Assembly (NCBI GenBank): GCA_019973575.1 | Contig: BPUI01000001.1 | Coordinates: 186,001-250,000, forward strand | Direction: 5' to 3' | From: Gemmatimonadetes bacterium T265 | GTDB lineage: Bacteria > Gemmatimonadota > Gemmatimonadetes > Gemmatimonadales > Gemmatimonadaceae | DNA length: 64,000 nt | Part shown: positions 29,710-38,410 of the stretch, one piece after another | How positions within the stretch are numbered: the first letter of the stretch is position 1 | Layout: the number at the start of each line of letters is the position of its first letter | Translations under genes and position numbers: made by a program | Notes under the pieces: generated by a model | The model's input: only the letters and a program-made list of their open reading frames with translations | What the model was told of the DNA's origin: nothing | The model's database searches: none

Positions 29710-30503
29710 GCGCGCGGGTGCTGCGGTGGGCGGGCGCGGCGCTGGCCGGGACGGCGCTGGCGAGCGCGCTCCTCTTCGGCCTCTACATCCTCGCCTTCTA
29801 CGCCGGCGCCTTCGCCGACGGCAGGTTGGCCGTGTGGAACGACCAGCTGCCGCGGCTCTACGAGCGCGCGACGCCGGCCGCGACCGCCGGCATCGGCCTC
29901 CATTTCGCCGCCGGTGGCGTCCTCCTCGTGTTAGGCGGCGTGCAGCTGGTGGCGCCGCTGCGCCGCCGCTTTCCGGCGGTGCACCGCTGGGCCGGGCGCG
30001 TGTACGTGGCGGCCGCGCTGCTCGCGGGCGCCGGCGGGCTCACCTTCATCGCCGTCAAGGGCACGGTCGGCGGCCCGGTGATGGACGCGGGCTTCGCGCT
30101 CTACGGCGTGCTGACGATCGCGGCCTCGGTGCAAACGGTCCGCCACGCGAGGGCCCGGCGCCTGCCGGAGCACCGCGTGTGGGCGCTCCGCCTGTTCGCG
30201 CTGGTGATCGGGTCGTGGCTCTACCGGATGGAGTACGGTGTCTGGCTGATGGTGACCGACGGCGCCGGCCACCAGAAAGATTTCCACGGCCCGTTCGACG
30301 CCGTGATGGCGTTCTGGTTCTACGTGCCCAACCTGCTCGCCGCCGACGCCTTCAGCCGTGCGCGCCGCCGCGCGACCCCGCCGGCGCTCCGGCTGGCCAC
30401 CGCGGGCGTGCTCACGGCGGCGACGGGCTTGCTCGTGCTGGGCACCTACTACTTCACCAAGCTCTACTGGGGTCCGGCCATCCTCGGGCGGCTTGGCGGG
30501 TGA
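29706..30503 (+). CDS. DUF2306-type polytopic membrane protein
   Basis: 265 residues with seven hydrophobic segments, for example ASALLFGLYILAFYAG, FAAGGVLLVLGGVQLV and TAATGLLVLGTYYFTKLYWG. The HRWAGRVYVA segment is the hallmark of DUF2306 proteins, whose function is not established. Translation starts at a GTG (29706) that overlaps the TGA of the lipoprotein gene (GTGA), so the two are coupled and probably act together at the membrane. It contains one GTTAGGC motif (Leu-Gly). It converges with gspE, separated by a hairpin. Confidence 0.88.
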   Translation: MSARVLRWAGAALAGTALASALLFGLYILAFYAGAFADGRLAVWNDQLPRLYERATPAATAGIGLHFAAGGVLLVLGGVQLVAPLRRRFPAVHRWAGRVYVAAALLAGAGGLTFIAVKGTVGGPVMDAGFALYGVLTIAASVQTVRHARARRLPEHRVWALRLFALVIGSWLYRMEYGVWLMVTDGAGHQKDFHGPFDAVMAFWFYVPNLLAADAFSRARRRATPPALRLATAGVLTAATGLLVLGTYYFTKLYWGPAILGRLGG

Positions 30504-30520
30504 TCGAGGCGGAGACGGCG

Positions 30521-30582
30521 CGCGGCCGCGGGGCGATCGCGTGTCTCGTCGCCACCTCGGCGTGATCGGGCCCCGCGGCGCG
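30521..30582. terminator. Hairpin between convergent DUF2306 gene and gspE
   Basis: CGCGGCCGCGGGGC (30521-30534) pairs with GCCCCGCGGCGCG (30570-30582) with one bulged base. It fills the 79-bp gap between the two convergent stop codons and could serve both directions. No T-runs are present. Confidence 0.45.
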
Positions 30583-32130
30583 TCATTCCCGGGCCACGCG
30601 CAGCACCTCCTCGACGGTCGTGACGCCCTCGCGCACGAGGCGGAAGCCGTCCTGCCGCAGTGTACTCATCCCGCGCGCCACCGCCAGCCCGCGCAGTTCG
30701 CCCGAGCCGCGGCGCCGCTGCACTTCGCCGCGCAGGTCGTCGTCCATGACGAGCAGCTCGTACACGCCGGTGCGCCCGCGGTAGCCGGTGTGGCGGCACT
30801 CGCCGCACCCGACGCCGCGCCACTCGACGTCGGTGCCTAACTCCGCGAGCTCCGCGCCCGGACGCGCCGCCGCGGCGGCGACCGGCACGGGGCGGCGGCA
30901 CGCCGGGCAGCTCACGCGCACGAGCCGCTGGGCGAGCACCGCGTCCACCGTGCTCGCCACGAGGTACGCCGCGACGCCGAGGTCGAGGAGCCGCGTGAGC
31001 GCCGTCGCCGCGTCGTTCGTGTGCAGCGTCGAGAGCACGAGGTGGCCGGTGAGGGCGGCCTGGGTCGCGATCTCCGCCGTTTCGGCGTCGCGGATCTCGC
31101 CGACGAGCATGACGTCGGGGTCCTGGCGGAGTAGCGCGCGCAGCGCGGTCGCGAACGTCACGCCCGCCTTCTCGTTCACCGGCACCTGCGGCACGCCCGG
31201 CAGCTGGTACTCGACGGGGTCCTCGACCGTGAGCACTTTTTCGCGACCCGTCCGGATTGCGTCGATCGCGGCGTAGAGCGTCGTCGTCTTCCCGGAGCCC
31301 GTCGGCCCCGTGGCGAGGACGATGCCGTGCGGCCGGCCGATCACCTCGCGGAACCGCGCGACCGTGGCCGGCGCCATCCCGATCCCGTCGAGCGCGATGC
31401 GGCCGCGCGCCTTGTCGAGCAGACGGAGGACGACGCTCTCGCCGCGCAGCGTCGGCAGGGTCGAGACGCGCACGTCCACCTGGCGCCGTTGGAGCGCGAG
31501 GCGGATGCGCCCGTCCTGCGGCAGGCGGCGCTCCGCGATGTCGAGCTCCGCCATCACCTTGAGGCGGCTGATGACGGCCGCCATCAGGTGCGCCGGCGGC
31601 GACGGCGCGTCCTGCAGCACGCCGTCGACACGATAGCGCACGCGCAGCCCGTCGGGGTACCCCTCGAGGTGCACGTCGGAGGCGCGCGCCTCGAGCGCTT
31701 CGAGCAGCAGCAGATTGACGAGCCTAACGACCGGCGCCTCGTTCGCGAGGTGCAGCAGGTCGTCGAGCGGCACGTCGTCGGCGTCGCGCTCGCGCGACTC
31801 CCCCGCGAGTCCGGTAATGAGGTCGCGCGCGGTCTGGGCGTCGTCGCCGTAGACGCGGCGGATCGCGGTGCGCACCGCGTGCTCCGCGCGCCGCTCGAGC
31901 ACGACCGGGCGACCGAGGAGCAGCCGCAGGTCGTCGAGCGCGAGCGGGTCGACGGCGTTGCCCCAGGTCGCCACGCGCAGCCGGCCGTCGGCGACGCCGA
32001 GCGGCAGCAGCATCTGCTGCTCGAGCCACTCCGCGCCGAGGGTCGGCGAGAGGCGTTCGAGCGGCCCGAGGTCGTCGTCGCCGACGAGGCCGACGTCCGC
32101 CACCTCGCCGCCAGAGTCGCGGGCGGTCAC
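30583..32130 (-). CDS. gspE: Type II secretion ATPase GspE
   Basis: Cytoplasmic ATPase that drives pseudopilus assembly. The protein has 515 residues: an N-terminal MshEN-like domain, then Walker A GPTGSGKTT, Asp box, Walker B DPDVMLVGEIRD and His box QAALTGHLVLSTLHTNDAAT. A zinc-binding tetracysteine element follows (CPACRRP and CGECRHTGYRGRTG), as in T2SS GspE proteins. The GTG start at 32130 overlaps the gspD stop (GTGA). It is the last gene of the operon, and a hairpin follows. Confidence 0.97.
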   Translation of the reverse strand: MTARDSGGEVADVGLVGDDDLGPLERLSPTLGAEWLEQQMLLPLGVADGRLRVATWGNAVDPLALDDLRLLLGRPVVLERRAEHAVRTAIRRVYGDDAQTARDLITGLAGESRERDADDVPLDDLLHLANEAPVVRLVNLLLLEALEARASDVHLEGYPDGLRVRYRVDGVLQDAPSPPAHLMAAVISRLKVMAELDIAERRLPQDGRIRLALQRRQVDVRVSTLPTLRGESVVLRLLDKARGRIALDGIGMAPATVARFREVIGRPHGIVLATGPTGSGKTTTLYAAIDAIRTGREKVLTVEDPVEYQLPGVPQVPVNEKAGVTFATALRALLRQDPDVMLVGEIRDAETAEIATQAALTGHLVLSTLHTNDAATALTRLLDLGVAAYLVASTVDAVLAQRLVRVSCPACRRPVPVAAAAARPGAELAELGTDVEWRGVGCGECRHTGYRGRTGVYELLVMDDDLRGEVQRRRGSGELRGLAVARGMSTLRQDGFRLVREGVTTVEEVLRVARE

Positions 32131-33755
32131 GGCGTCGCGCCGCCGGGCGGGGGCGGCGCCGGGAGGCGGCGCGTGCCGCGGGCCGGTGCGGGGAGCGTGT
32201 CGGCCGCCGGCGGCGTGATCATCGGCGACAGGTCCTGCTGCTTCAGCAGCACGGAGCCCTGCTTCAGCGCGTCGCGCAGGCGGTCGATGTCGTCGTCGCC
32301 GGAGACGATGTGCGGCGTGAGAAAGACGAAGAGCTCCGACGTGTCCTCGTTGTGCTGCGTGCTGCCGAACAGCCCGCCGATGAGCGGGATGCTGCTGAGC
32401 ACGGGAACCCCCGTACGCGTGCGGCTGCGCGTGCGCCCCGAGAGCCCGCCGATGACCGTCGTCTGGTTGTCGCGCAGGAAGACCTGCGTGGTCGCCTGCC
32501 GCTTGGAGATGACCGGCGCGTCGAACTGGACTTCGGTCGTCGCGGCGTCGTCGGTCTGGTCGACGGTGAGGTTCACGTACCCGTCGGGGTTGATGATCGG
32601 CGTGATGGTCAGCGTGGTGCCGACGTTGATGTACTGAATCGTCTGCACGCGGCTCGCCAGGTCGTTGGCGAGGCCGCTCTGGGTCACCTGCACGAACGGC
32701 CGCTGGGTGCCGACGTTGAGCACCGCCTGCTTGTTGTTCTGCGCGATGATGATCGGCAGCGACAGCACGCGGACGTCGCCGCGCTCGGCGAGTGCGCGGA
32801 TGGCGACGTTGAAGCTGACGGCGCCGCCGGCGCCGGCGAGCCGGAGCACGAGGTCGCGGCCGGTGCCGACCGTGTCGGCCGACGTCAGCGTCTGCGTGCG
32901 CCCCCCCGCGCGCGTGCGGGTTCCGGAGCCGGAGATGCCGAAGTTGTAGTCGTTGGTCCGCGACACCTCGGCAATCGTGACCTCGATGAGCACCTGCAGC
33001 GGCCGCAGGTCCACGGCGTCGATGATGCGGCGCATGAGCTGCCAGTCCTGCTGCGACGCGCGCACGATCAGCGCGTTCGTCGACACCTCGGCGACGACGC
33101 GGACCCCGCCCGACGCGGCCGAGAGCGCGCCGGCGCCCTCCGTCGCGAGCTGCTGCGCGAGCTGCTGCGCGACGCGGGCGGCACTGTTGGTCTGGGGCAC
33201 GAACCCCCCGGGCGTGAGGACCTGCGGCTGGGGTTGCGCGCCCGGGAAGAACGCCGTACTCACGCCGGTGTTGAACGACGCGCCGGAGAACACGCCGGAG
33301 AGCACCTGGGCCAGCTCCTGCGCGTTCGCGTGCTTGAGGCGGTACGTGAACAGCTCGAGTTGCGGCGCCTGCGCCGCCTGAAAGCGGTTCACGAATGGCT
33401 GTGCCGGCGCGGGCGGCGGCGCGTCGATGCGCCACACGCTCCCTTCCTGCGCCAGGCGCAGCCCGTTCGCCGTGGCGACGGCGCGCAACACGCCGACGAG
33501 CGAGTCGCGCGGCACGGCGGCGCCCATGTGCAGCGTGATCTTGCCCGCCGGCAGGGCGCCGAACATGACGTTCGTCCCGGCCGCCTCCGCGAGCGCGGTC
33601 AGCACGGTGCGCACGTCCTGGTCGTCGAAGTCGAGCCGGTAGCCCGACGAAGTCCGGTGCACGCCGCCGGAGCCCTGCGCGCGAAGCGCGGACCCGCCGA
33701 ACGCGGGCGTGGCGAGGGCGAACGCGAGGAGTGCGCGTCGCATGCAGGACGCCAT
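32127..33755 (-). CDS. gspD: Type II secretion outer-membrane secretin GspD
   Basis: Forms the outer-membrane gate of the T2SS. The protein has 542 residues with a signal peptide (MRRALLAFALATPAFGGSAL), N-domains containing YRLDFDDQDVRTVLTALAEA, and a C-terminal secretin domain with VLSLPIIIAQNNKQAVLNVG and TTVIGGLSGRTRSRTRTGVP followed by VPVLSSIPLIGGLFGS. It is shorter than the ~650 residues of E. coli GspD, suggesting fewer N-domains. Start choice: ATG at 33755, eight bases after the gspC stop; an ATG at 33743 is also possible. Confidence 0.96.
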   Translation of the reverse strand: MASCMRRALLAFALATPAFGGSALRAQGSGGVHRTSSGYRLDFDDQDVRTVLTALAEAAGTNVMFGALPAGKITLHMGAAVPRDSLVGVLRAVATANGLRLAQEGSVWRIDAPPPAPAQPFVNRFQAAQAPQLELFTYRLKHANAQELAQVLSGVFSGASFNTGVSTAFFPGAQPQPQVLTPGGFVPQTNSAARVAQQLAQQLATEGAGALSAASGGVRVVAEVSTNALIVRASQQDWQLMRRIIDAVDLRPLQVLIEVTIAEVSRTNDYNFGISGSGTRTRAGGRTQTLTSADTVGTGRDLVLRLAGAGGAVSFNVAIRALAERGDVRVLSLPIIIAQNNKQAVLNVGTQRPFVQVTQSGLANDLASRVQTIQYINVGTTLTITPIINPDGYVNLTVDQTDDAATTEVQFDAPVISKRQATTQVFLRDNQTTVIGGLSGRTRSRTRTGVPVLSSIPLIGGLFGSTQHNEDTSELFVFLTPHIVSGDDDIDRLRDALKQGSVLLKQQDLSPMITPPAADTLPAPARGTRRLPAPPPPGGATP

Positions 33756-33762
33756 GGTCCGA

Positions 33763-34272
33763 TTACCTGCTCGCGGAAGGAGTGTCGGCGCCGATGTCGA
33801 ACGGCTCGCCGTCCGCACGGGCGAAGCTGGCGCGGCCGCGCGCGACGGCGCGAAGCGTGTACGGGCCGAGGTGGTCGCCGATGTGGAGGATCTTCGGCGC
33901 GTCGTCGCCGAGGCGCGCCGTCGCGAAGCCCGCGCCGTCCGACGCGACCGCGGTGCCGAGCAGCGTCGGCCGTGGTGCCGGCATGGCGCCGGCGTCGGCG
34001 GGGGACACGTCGCCGGGGAAGGCGTAGCGCCGCGCCGGCGCGCGCCGGTCGGGCGAGAAGGGGTCGTCGTCGAGCGGCACGCCGCGCGCCCCGGTCGGCG
34101 CGGGGAGCGCGACGTGCGGCACGGCGAGCACGTCGCCGGGCGCGGGGTCGTCGGGCACGGTGCCGGCGCGGGCGAGGCGCGCGACGCTCCACACCAGGCA
34201 CAGCGCGGCGACGGCGAGCGCGCCGGCCGCCGGGCGGATGAGCGGCGCGGCGCTCCAGTCGCAGACCCTCAC
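33763..34272 (-). CDS. gspC: GspC/PilP-like inner-membrane T2SS protein
   Basis: 169 residues with one N-terminal transmembrane helix (LAVAALCLVWSVARLA), a Pro-rich linker, and a small C-terminal domain (LLGTAVASDGAGFATARLGD, then HIGDHLGPYTLRAV). This is the layout of GspC and PilP, which link the inner-membrane platform to the secretin. There is no PDZ domain. Position directly before gspD supports the call. The GTG start overlaps the gspM stop (GTGA). Confidence 0.8.
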   Translation of the reverse strand: MRVCDWSAAPLIRPAAGALAVAALCLVWSVARLARAGTVPDDPAPGDVLAVPHVALPAPTGARGVPLDDDPFSPDRRAPARRYAFPGDVSPADAGAMPAPRPTLLGTAVASDGAGFATARLGDDAPKILHIGDHLGPYTLRAVARGRASFARADGEPFDIGADTPSASR

Positions 34273-34928
34273 GGCGCCGCCCCTCCCGCGCCCGTCGGCG
34301 TACGGAGGGCGGCGCCGGCTGTCCGCGGCTCGGCCGCGTGTGGCGCCCGCGCAAGGCCGAAGCCGACGACCGTCGCCCGCAAGCGCACGACGTGCGCCTG
34401 CCGCGGGGCGGCGTCACTGCCCGACGTGCTGCTCGAGGCGGCGCTCAGCGCGAGCGCGTCGACGCGCAGCAGCCGCCCGCCGCTCTCGAGCGCGCGCAGG
34501 AAGTCGATGATCCCCTGGGTGTCCGACTCGCCGCGGACGACGACGGCGACCGAGCGCACGCCCGCACGTGACGTCGACGCGCCCTGCGTCTCGGCGGCGG
34601 TCAGCTGCACGCGACACGTGCGCGCCACGCCCGCGAGGTACGCGGAGAGCTCCGCGCCGGCGATCGCGTCGTCGCTCGCGGCGAGCAGGCGCCCGGCGGT
34701 CGCGCCGACGAGGGAGTCCACGGCGCGCCGCACCACGACGCCGCGCGGCGCGGTCGCGACCAGCGCCCGCTCGCGGGCGAGCGCGGCGCGCTCCGTGGCG
34801 AGCGCCGCCCGCCGCTCGGCGAGCGCGTCGAGCAACGGCTGCCCCGCCCGGACCCAGAGCAACGCCGGCACGAGCACCCCGAGCGCAATCCCCGTGGTGC
34901 GGCGCTCGCCGGCAGACAGCGGCCTCAC
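34269..34928 (-). CDS. gspM: GspM/PilO-like T2SS platform protein
   Basis: 219 residues. One transmembrane helix near the N-terminus (TGIALGVLVPALLWVRAG) is followed by a coiled-coil stretch (LAERRAALATERAALARERA) and a ferredoxin-like periplasmic domain with VVVRGESDTQGIIDFLRALE. This is the arrangement of GspM/PilO, the partner of GspL. The start is a GTG at 34928 overlapping the gspL stop codon (GTGA). Sequence conservation in this family is weak, so gene order carries part of the weight. Confidence 0.82.
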   Translation of the reverse strand: MRPLSAGERRTTGIALGVLVPALLWVRAGQPLLDALAERRAALATERAALARERALVATAPRGVVVRRAVDSLVGATAGRLLAASDDAIAGAELSAYLAGVARTCRVQLTAAETQGASTSRAGVRSVAVVVRGESDTQGIIDFLRALESGGRLLRVDALALSAASSSTSGSDAAPRQAHVVRLRATVVGFGLARAPHAAEPRTAGAALRTPTGAGGAAP

Positions 34929-36307
34929 GGCCGCGCCCTCGCCGCGACGCCCGCCGCCGGGACCGCGGGCGGACGGCGCACGCCGAGCACGCGCGCGGCG
35001 AGCGTGAAGTGTTCCGCGGCCGCCTCGCCGTCCCGGAACTCTCGGCGCACGGGCGCCGCCGTGCGCACGTCGGCGAGCATCGGCGAGCCCGACAGCCCGT
35101 CGAACACGGCACCGCTCTCGTCCGCGTTCCCCTCGACGACGAGCGTGTCCGTGTGGCCGGTGACGGCGGTGAGGTACGCGCTCGCGGGCAGGTGCGCCGA
35201 CAGGGTCTCGAGCACGACCGCCCAGCGCGGGCTCTGGCCCGGCGCGGCGGCCAGCTCGGTGAGCTGCCGGCCGGCGCTCGCCGCGAGCGCCTCGGCGGCG
35301 AGCACGCCCGCGACGCGCGCTCGCACCCGCGCGCGCTCGGCGCGTACCGCACGCAGCTGCCGTTCGAGCGCCGCGACCTGCAGCACGCCGGCGACCAGGA
35401 GGAGCAGCGCGGCCGCGCCGGCGACGGTCGCCGTCGTGCGCCAGCGCCGCCGGCGGCTCTCGCGCCACGCGTACTCCGGCACGAGCTCCAGTCCGACCCC
35501 GCGCGCGACGAAGGTTGCGGCCAGCTCCGCCGCGTCCGCCTCGCGGAGCCACGGCGCCGCGGGCGGTTGCACGGGCGCGCCGTGCGGCGCACCGCAAAGC
35601 ACGTCGCGCAGCGCGGGCGCGCCGAGCACCCGCAGCGCGCCGTCGGGCGTCTGCACGCCGGCGCCGTCGATGCCGGCCGCGAGGGGGAAGCGGCGCACTG
35701 CGGCGAGGCGGCCGTCGTACAGACCGAGGACGTCGAGGCGCTCGTCGTGTACCACGCCGACCTGGTGCGCGCCGGCGGCGAGCTCCGGCCAGCTCGCGAC
35801 CGCCGCCGCGCGCCACGCCGACTCCGCCGGCACGACCGTGCACACCCGCCACCCCGCCCGCCGCGCCGCCCCCTCGACCGCGTCGAGCCGGCGCGCGTCG
35901 ACCGCGGCCGCCATGACGTTAGGCGCCGCGCCTGGCGCCGCTTCGGACGATTCGTTAGGCATCGCGCCGCTCCGCGCGCGCGGCCCGGGCGCGAGGCCGA
36001 TCACCTGCGGGCCGCGCGCACCAAGAAAGTACCGGCCGGCGTTGCGGGCGACGAGCTGCCGCAGCTCCGCCGCCGGCAGCGGCGGCAGGGCGACCGGACG
36101 GACCTGCGCGAGCGGCGGCAGGAGCGCGATCGACAGCTCGCCCACGGCCGACGGCGACGGGGCGTGCAGCTCGCGCAGGGCCTGCAGCGCGTCAGCCAGC
36201 GCGGGCCACTCGCCGTCGTCGCGGGGCGGGTCGATCGCGCGCCGCCACGTGCTGGCCACCACACTCGTCGCGCCGATCGCGACGCCCACCTCCAACCGCG
36301 CGGGCAT
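34925..36307 (-). CDS. gspL: GspL-type T2SS platform protein (PilM/PilN-like fusion)
   Basis: 460 residues. The N-terminal half is an actin-like cytoplasmic domain (PilM/GspL type) with ALPPLPAAELRQLVARNAGR and VVPAESAWRAAAVASWPEL. One transmembrane helix follows (TVAGAAALLLLVAGVLQVAA), then a coiled coil and a PilN-like periplasmic domain with TLSAHLPASAYLTAVTGHTD. GspL recruits the ATPase GspE to the membrane. The ATG at 36307 overlaps the gspK stop by one base (TGATG). Two GTTAGGC motifs, 36 bp apart, encode Pro-Asn. Confidence 0.88.
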   Translation of the reverse strand: MPARLEVGVAIGATSVVASTWRRAIDPPRDDGEWPALADALQALRELHAPSPSAVGELSIALLPPLAQVRPVALPPLPAAELRQLVARNAGRYFLGARGPQVIGLAPGPRARSGAMPNESSEAAPGAAPNVMAAAVDARRLDAVEGAARRAGWRVCTVVPAESAWRAAAVASWPELAAGAHQVGVVHDERLDVLGLYDGRLAAVRRFPLAAGIDGAGVQTPDGALRVLGAPALRDVLCGAPHGAPVQPPAAPWLREADAAELAATFVARGVGLELVPEYAWRESRRRRWRTTATVAGAAALLLLVAGVLQVAALERQLRAVRAERARVRARVAGVLAAEALAASAGRQLTELAAAPGQSPRWAVVLETLSAHLPASAYLTAVTGHTDTLVVEGNADESGAVFDGLSGSPMLADVRTAAPVRREFRDGEAAAEHFTLAARVLGVRRPPAVPAAGVAARARP

Positions 36308-37299
36308 CAGCGACTCTCCCACACGACGCCGTGGGAACGCTCGATCACCGCGCGGAGCGTCGGGTGCGTCGTCGCACCGCGGGGCACCGTTTGGCCGAGT
36401 ACCGTGACCGAGACCTCGAGATCCTCGACGTCGTACGCGAGGCGTGACGCGAGCTGCCCTCGCAGCGCCGCCCCGCGCCGCCCCGCGTCCCCGCCCGCGC
36501 CGAACAGGCCGGCGACCGACGTGACGCGCTGGTGCGCCGCGCGCACCGCGAGGATCCGGGCGACAACGTCGTCGGTCAGCCCCGGCACGCCGCGCAGCAC
36601 CGCGGGCGGCGCGGTGTTCACGTTCACGCGCCCGGAGCCGATCGTCGTGAGGAGCGGCCGGAGCGTCGCGAAGGTCTGCGGCGTCATGCCGAGCACGTCG
36701 CGCAGCTCGTCGACGTCGCGCGCGGGCCGGTTAGGCGGCAGCACGAGGCGGCCGGCGGCGAGGTAGGCGTCCCGCTCGCCGCCGGCCGCGCGCGCGACCG
36801 AGTCGGCGTCGATCCAGTCCGCGATCGCCTGCGCGAGGTGGTCCGCGGCCGCGTAGTCGTCGAGGGCGGCGCCGAAGCAGTTGCGCAGGTCGTCTTCGGT
36901 CGCCGCGTTCACGGGGAGCATCGCCCCGAGGTCGCGCACCGCGACGTGCACCGGCACGCCGGCGACGCGCAGCGTGTCGGCGAACAGCGTGTCCGCGTCG
37001 AGCCACGGGTCGGCGGCGCGGAGCGTGGCCGCGCCGGCGCCGGTCACGCGCCGGTCGCGCAGCACCTGCTCCAGCCGGCCGCGCACGACCGCGAGCGCGC
37101 CCTCGGCCGCCGCGCGCTCGGCGCCGCGGCCGGCGGCGCCTAACGCGAGCGCGCGGTGCGCGCGCGCCTCGGTCGCGAACGCGAGCGCGGCGGCGGAGAT
37201 CGCGACGACCAGCCACAGCGCGGCGGGCAGGGCGAACCCGCGGCGGGGCGTCGTGCGGTACGGGGTCACCGGACGGGGGGTCACCGGACGGGGCGTCAC
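36307..37299 (-). CDS. gspK: Minor pseudopilin GspK
   Basis: 330 residues. The prepilin-type N-terminus RRGFALPAALWLVVAISAAA lacks Glu5, which is characteristic of GspK, the pseudopilus tip protein. The large domain contains the helix-hairpin-helix type region with SGRVNVNTAPPAVLRGVPGL, seen in GspK proteins. The start lies in a 15-bp tandem repeat that offers three in-frame GTG codons (37299, 37284, 37269). The first overlaps the gspJ stop (GTGA), so I use it; the leader then reads VTPRPVTPRPVTPYRT. Confidence 0.92.
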   Translation of the reverse strand: MTPRPVTPRPVTPYRTTPRRGFALPAALWLVVAISAAALAFATEARAHRALALGAAGRGAERAAAEGALAVVRGRLEQVLRDRRVTGAGAATLRAADPWLDADTLFADTLRVAGVPVHVAVRDLGAMLPVNAATEDDLRNCFGAALDDYAAADHLAQAIADWIDADSVARAAGGERDAYLAAGRLVLPPNRPARDVDELRDVLGMTPQTFATLRPLLTTIGSGRVNVNTAPPAVLRGVPGLTDDVVARILAVRAAHQRVTSVAGLFGAGGDAGRRGAALRGQLASRLAYDVEDLEVSVTVLGQTVPRGATTHPTLRAVIERSHGVVWESR

Positions 37300-37305
37300 C
37301 GGACG
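37266..37305. repeat. 15-bp tandem repeat covering the gspK start
   Basis: Two full units and a partial third (37266-37280, 37281-37295, 37296-37305), each beginning TCACCGGACG. On the coding strand each unit contains GTGA in the gspK frame, so copy number changes add or remove Val-Thr-Pro-Arg-Pro and alternative GTG starts without breaking the frame. Confidence 0.85.
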
Positions 37306-38009
37306 TCCCCCGTGCCGAGGTGCTCCCGGCCCGGCTGGTCCACGGTGGGGCGCACGATCGGCAGCCGGAGGATCGCCGGGAGCGAGTCGACGCGCGCCGG
37401 GTCCGCCGACGAGAGCGTGACGCGGACGGCTAGCGGCCGCGACGACGTCGCGCCCTCCGACGGGCGGACCCAGCGGTGCGTCGTGCCGTCGAGGAACTCG
37501 ACGGTCATCGCCGTGACGGTCGAGTCGAGTTCGCGGCGGGCGAGCGGCGCCTGCGGGCCCGCCTGGTACTCGACGCACAGGCCGCGCTCCGGCGTGTTCG
37601 CGCCGCCGTCGACGTAGAGACGCAGCCGCGTGCTCGGCGCCAGCGACGGCGTGGGCGCGGTCGTCGTCAGCGTCAGGTCGGCGTCGGGCCCGACCGCCGC
37701 GGCGGCGGTGTTGGCCGTCGCGCCCGCCGCGGCCGATGTGTTAGGCGCGACGGGCGTTCCGGCCGTTCGCGCCGCGCGCGTCGGCCCGCCGCCCTGTTGC
37801 AGCTGCACCTCGCCCGACGCGAGCCAGCCGTCGAGCTGCTCGCGCAGCGCCGCCGCGCGCTCCAGCCGCGCCGTGGCCTCGCCGAGCGCGCGCCGGTGGT
37901 CGATGAGCGAGGCGAACGCGCCGTAGCCAGCGGCGGTCATCATGCCGGTGATCGCGAGCGCGACCATTAGCTCCATGAGCGTCATCCCCGGACGCCGCCG
38001 CGCGCTCAT
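37296..38009 (-). CDS. gspJ: Minor pseudopilin GspJ
   Basis: 237 residues. The prepilin leader and helix read RRPGMTLMELMVALAITGMM, with cleavage after Gly and Glu at position 5. The C-terminal domain contains LYVDGGANTPERGLCVEYQA and a low-complexity Ala/Thr/Pro loop in the middle. GspJ is part of the pseudopilus tip complex with GspI and GspK. The ATG at 38009 overlaps the gspI stop (ATGA). Confidence 0.88.
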   Translation of the reverse strand: MSARRRPGMTLMELMVALAITGMMTAAGYGAFASLIDHRRALGEATARLERAAALREQLDGWLASGEVQLQQGGGPTRAARTAGTPVAPNTSAAAGATANTAAAAVGPDADLTLTTTAPTPSLAPSTRLRLYVDGGANTPERGLCVEYQAGPQAPLARRELDSTVTAMTVEFLDGTTHRWVRPSEGATSSRPLAVRVTLSSADPARVDSLPAILRLPIVRPTVDQPGREHLGTGDVR

Positions 38010-38410
38010 CGCGTCACCACGGCCGGCGTGCGGTAGAGCGCCGAGTGCAGCGTGTACGAGCCGCCGCCCCCCCATGTGACCTGCACCGTCAGGTCGTGCA
38101 CGCCGGGCACGTCGCTCCGGCTGCCCGCCGTCGTCGCCCAACGGTAGGCGTCGAGTGGCGCGGGGAACTGGCCGGCCGCGACCGAGTCGGGGAGGGCGAC
38201 GAGCTCCGGCTCGGTGAGCAGCCCGAGCCATGCGAGGCGCTGGGCGGCGAGCGCCTCCGCCTCGATCGCGTGGCGCGAGCGCTCCGCGGCGCGCAGGTCC
38301 GCGCCCGCGGCCTCGAGCGCGGCGATCGCGGTGACCGAAACGATGGACAGCGCGACCACCGTCTCGATCAGCGTCACGCCGCGGCGCCGGGGTTCAGCGT
38401 GCCTCGACAC
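38006..38410 (-). CDS. gspI: Minor pseudopilin GspI
   Basis: 134 residues. The prepilin N-terminus RRRGVTLIETVVALSIVSVT has the processing Gly and Glu5. The remainder (EAEALAAQRLAWLGLLTEPE, then LTVQVTWGGGGSYTLHSAL) fits GspI. I chose the GTG at 38410, which overlaps the gspH 3' end by 17 nt; an ATG at 38455 would add 15 residues lying within gspH. Confidence 0.87.
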   Translation of the reverse strand: MSRHAEPRRRGVTLIETVVALSIVSVTAIAALEAAGADLRAAERSRHAIEAEALAAQRLAWLGLLTEPELVALPDSVAAGQFPAPLDAYRWATTAGSRSDVPGVHDLTVQVTWGGGGSYTLHSALYRTPAVVTR

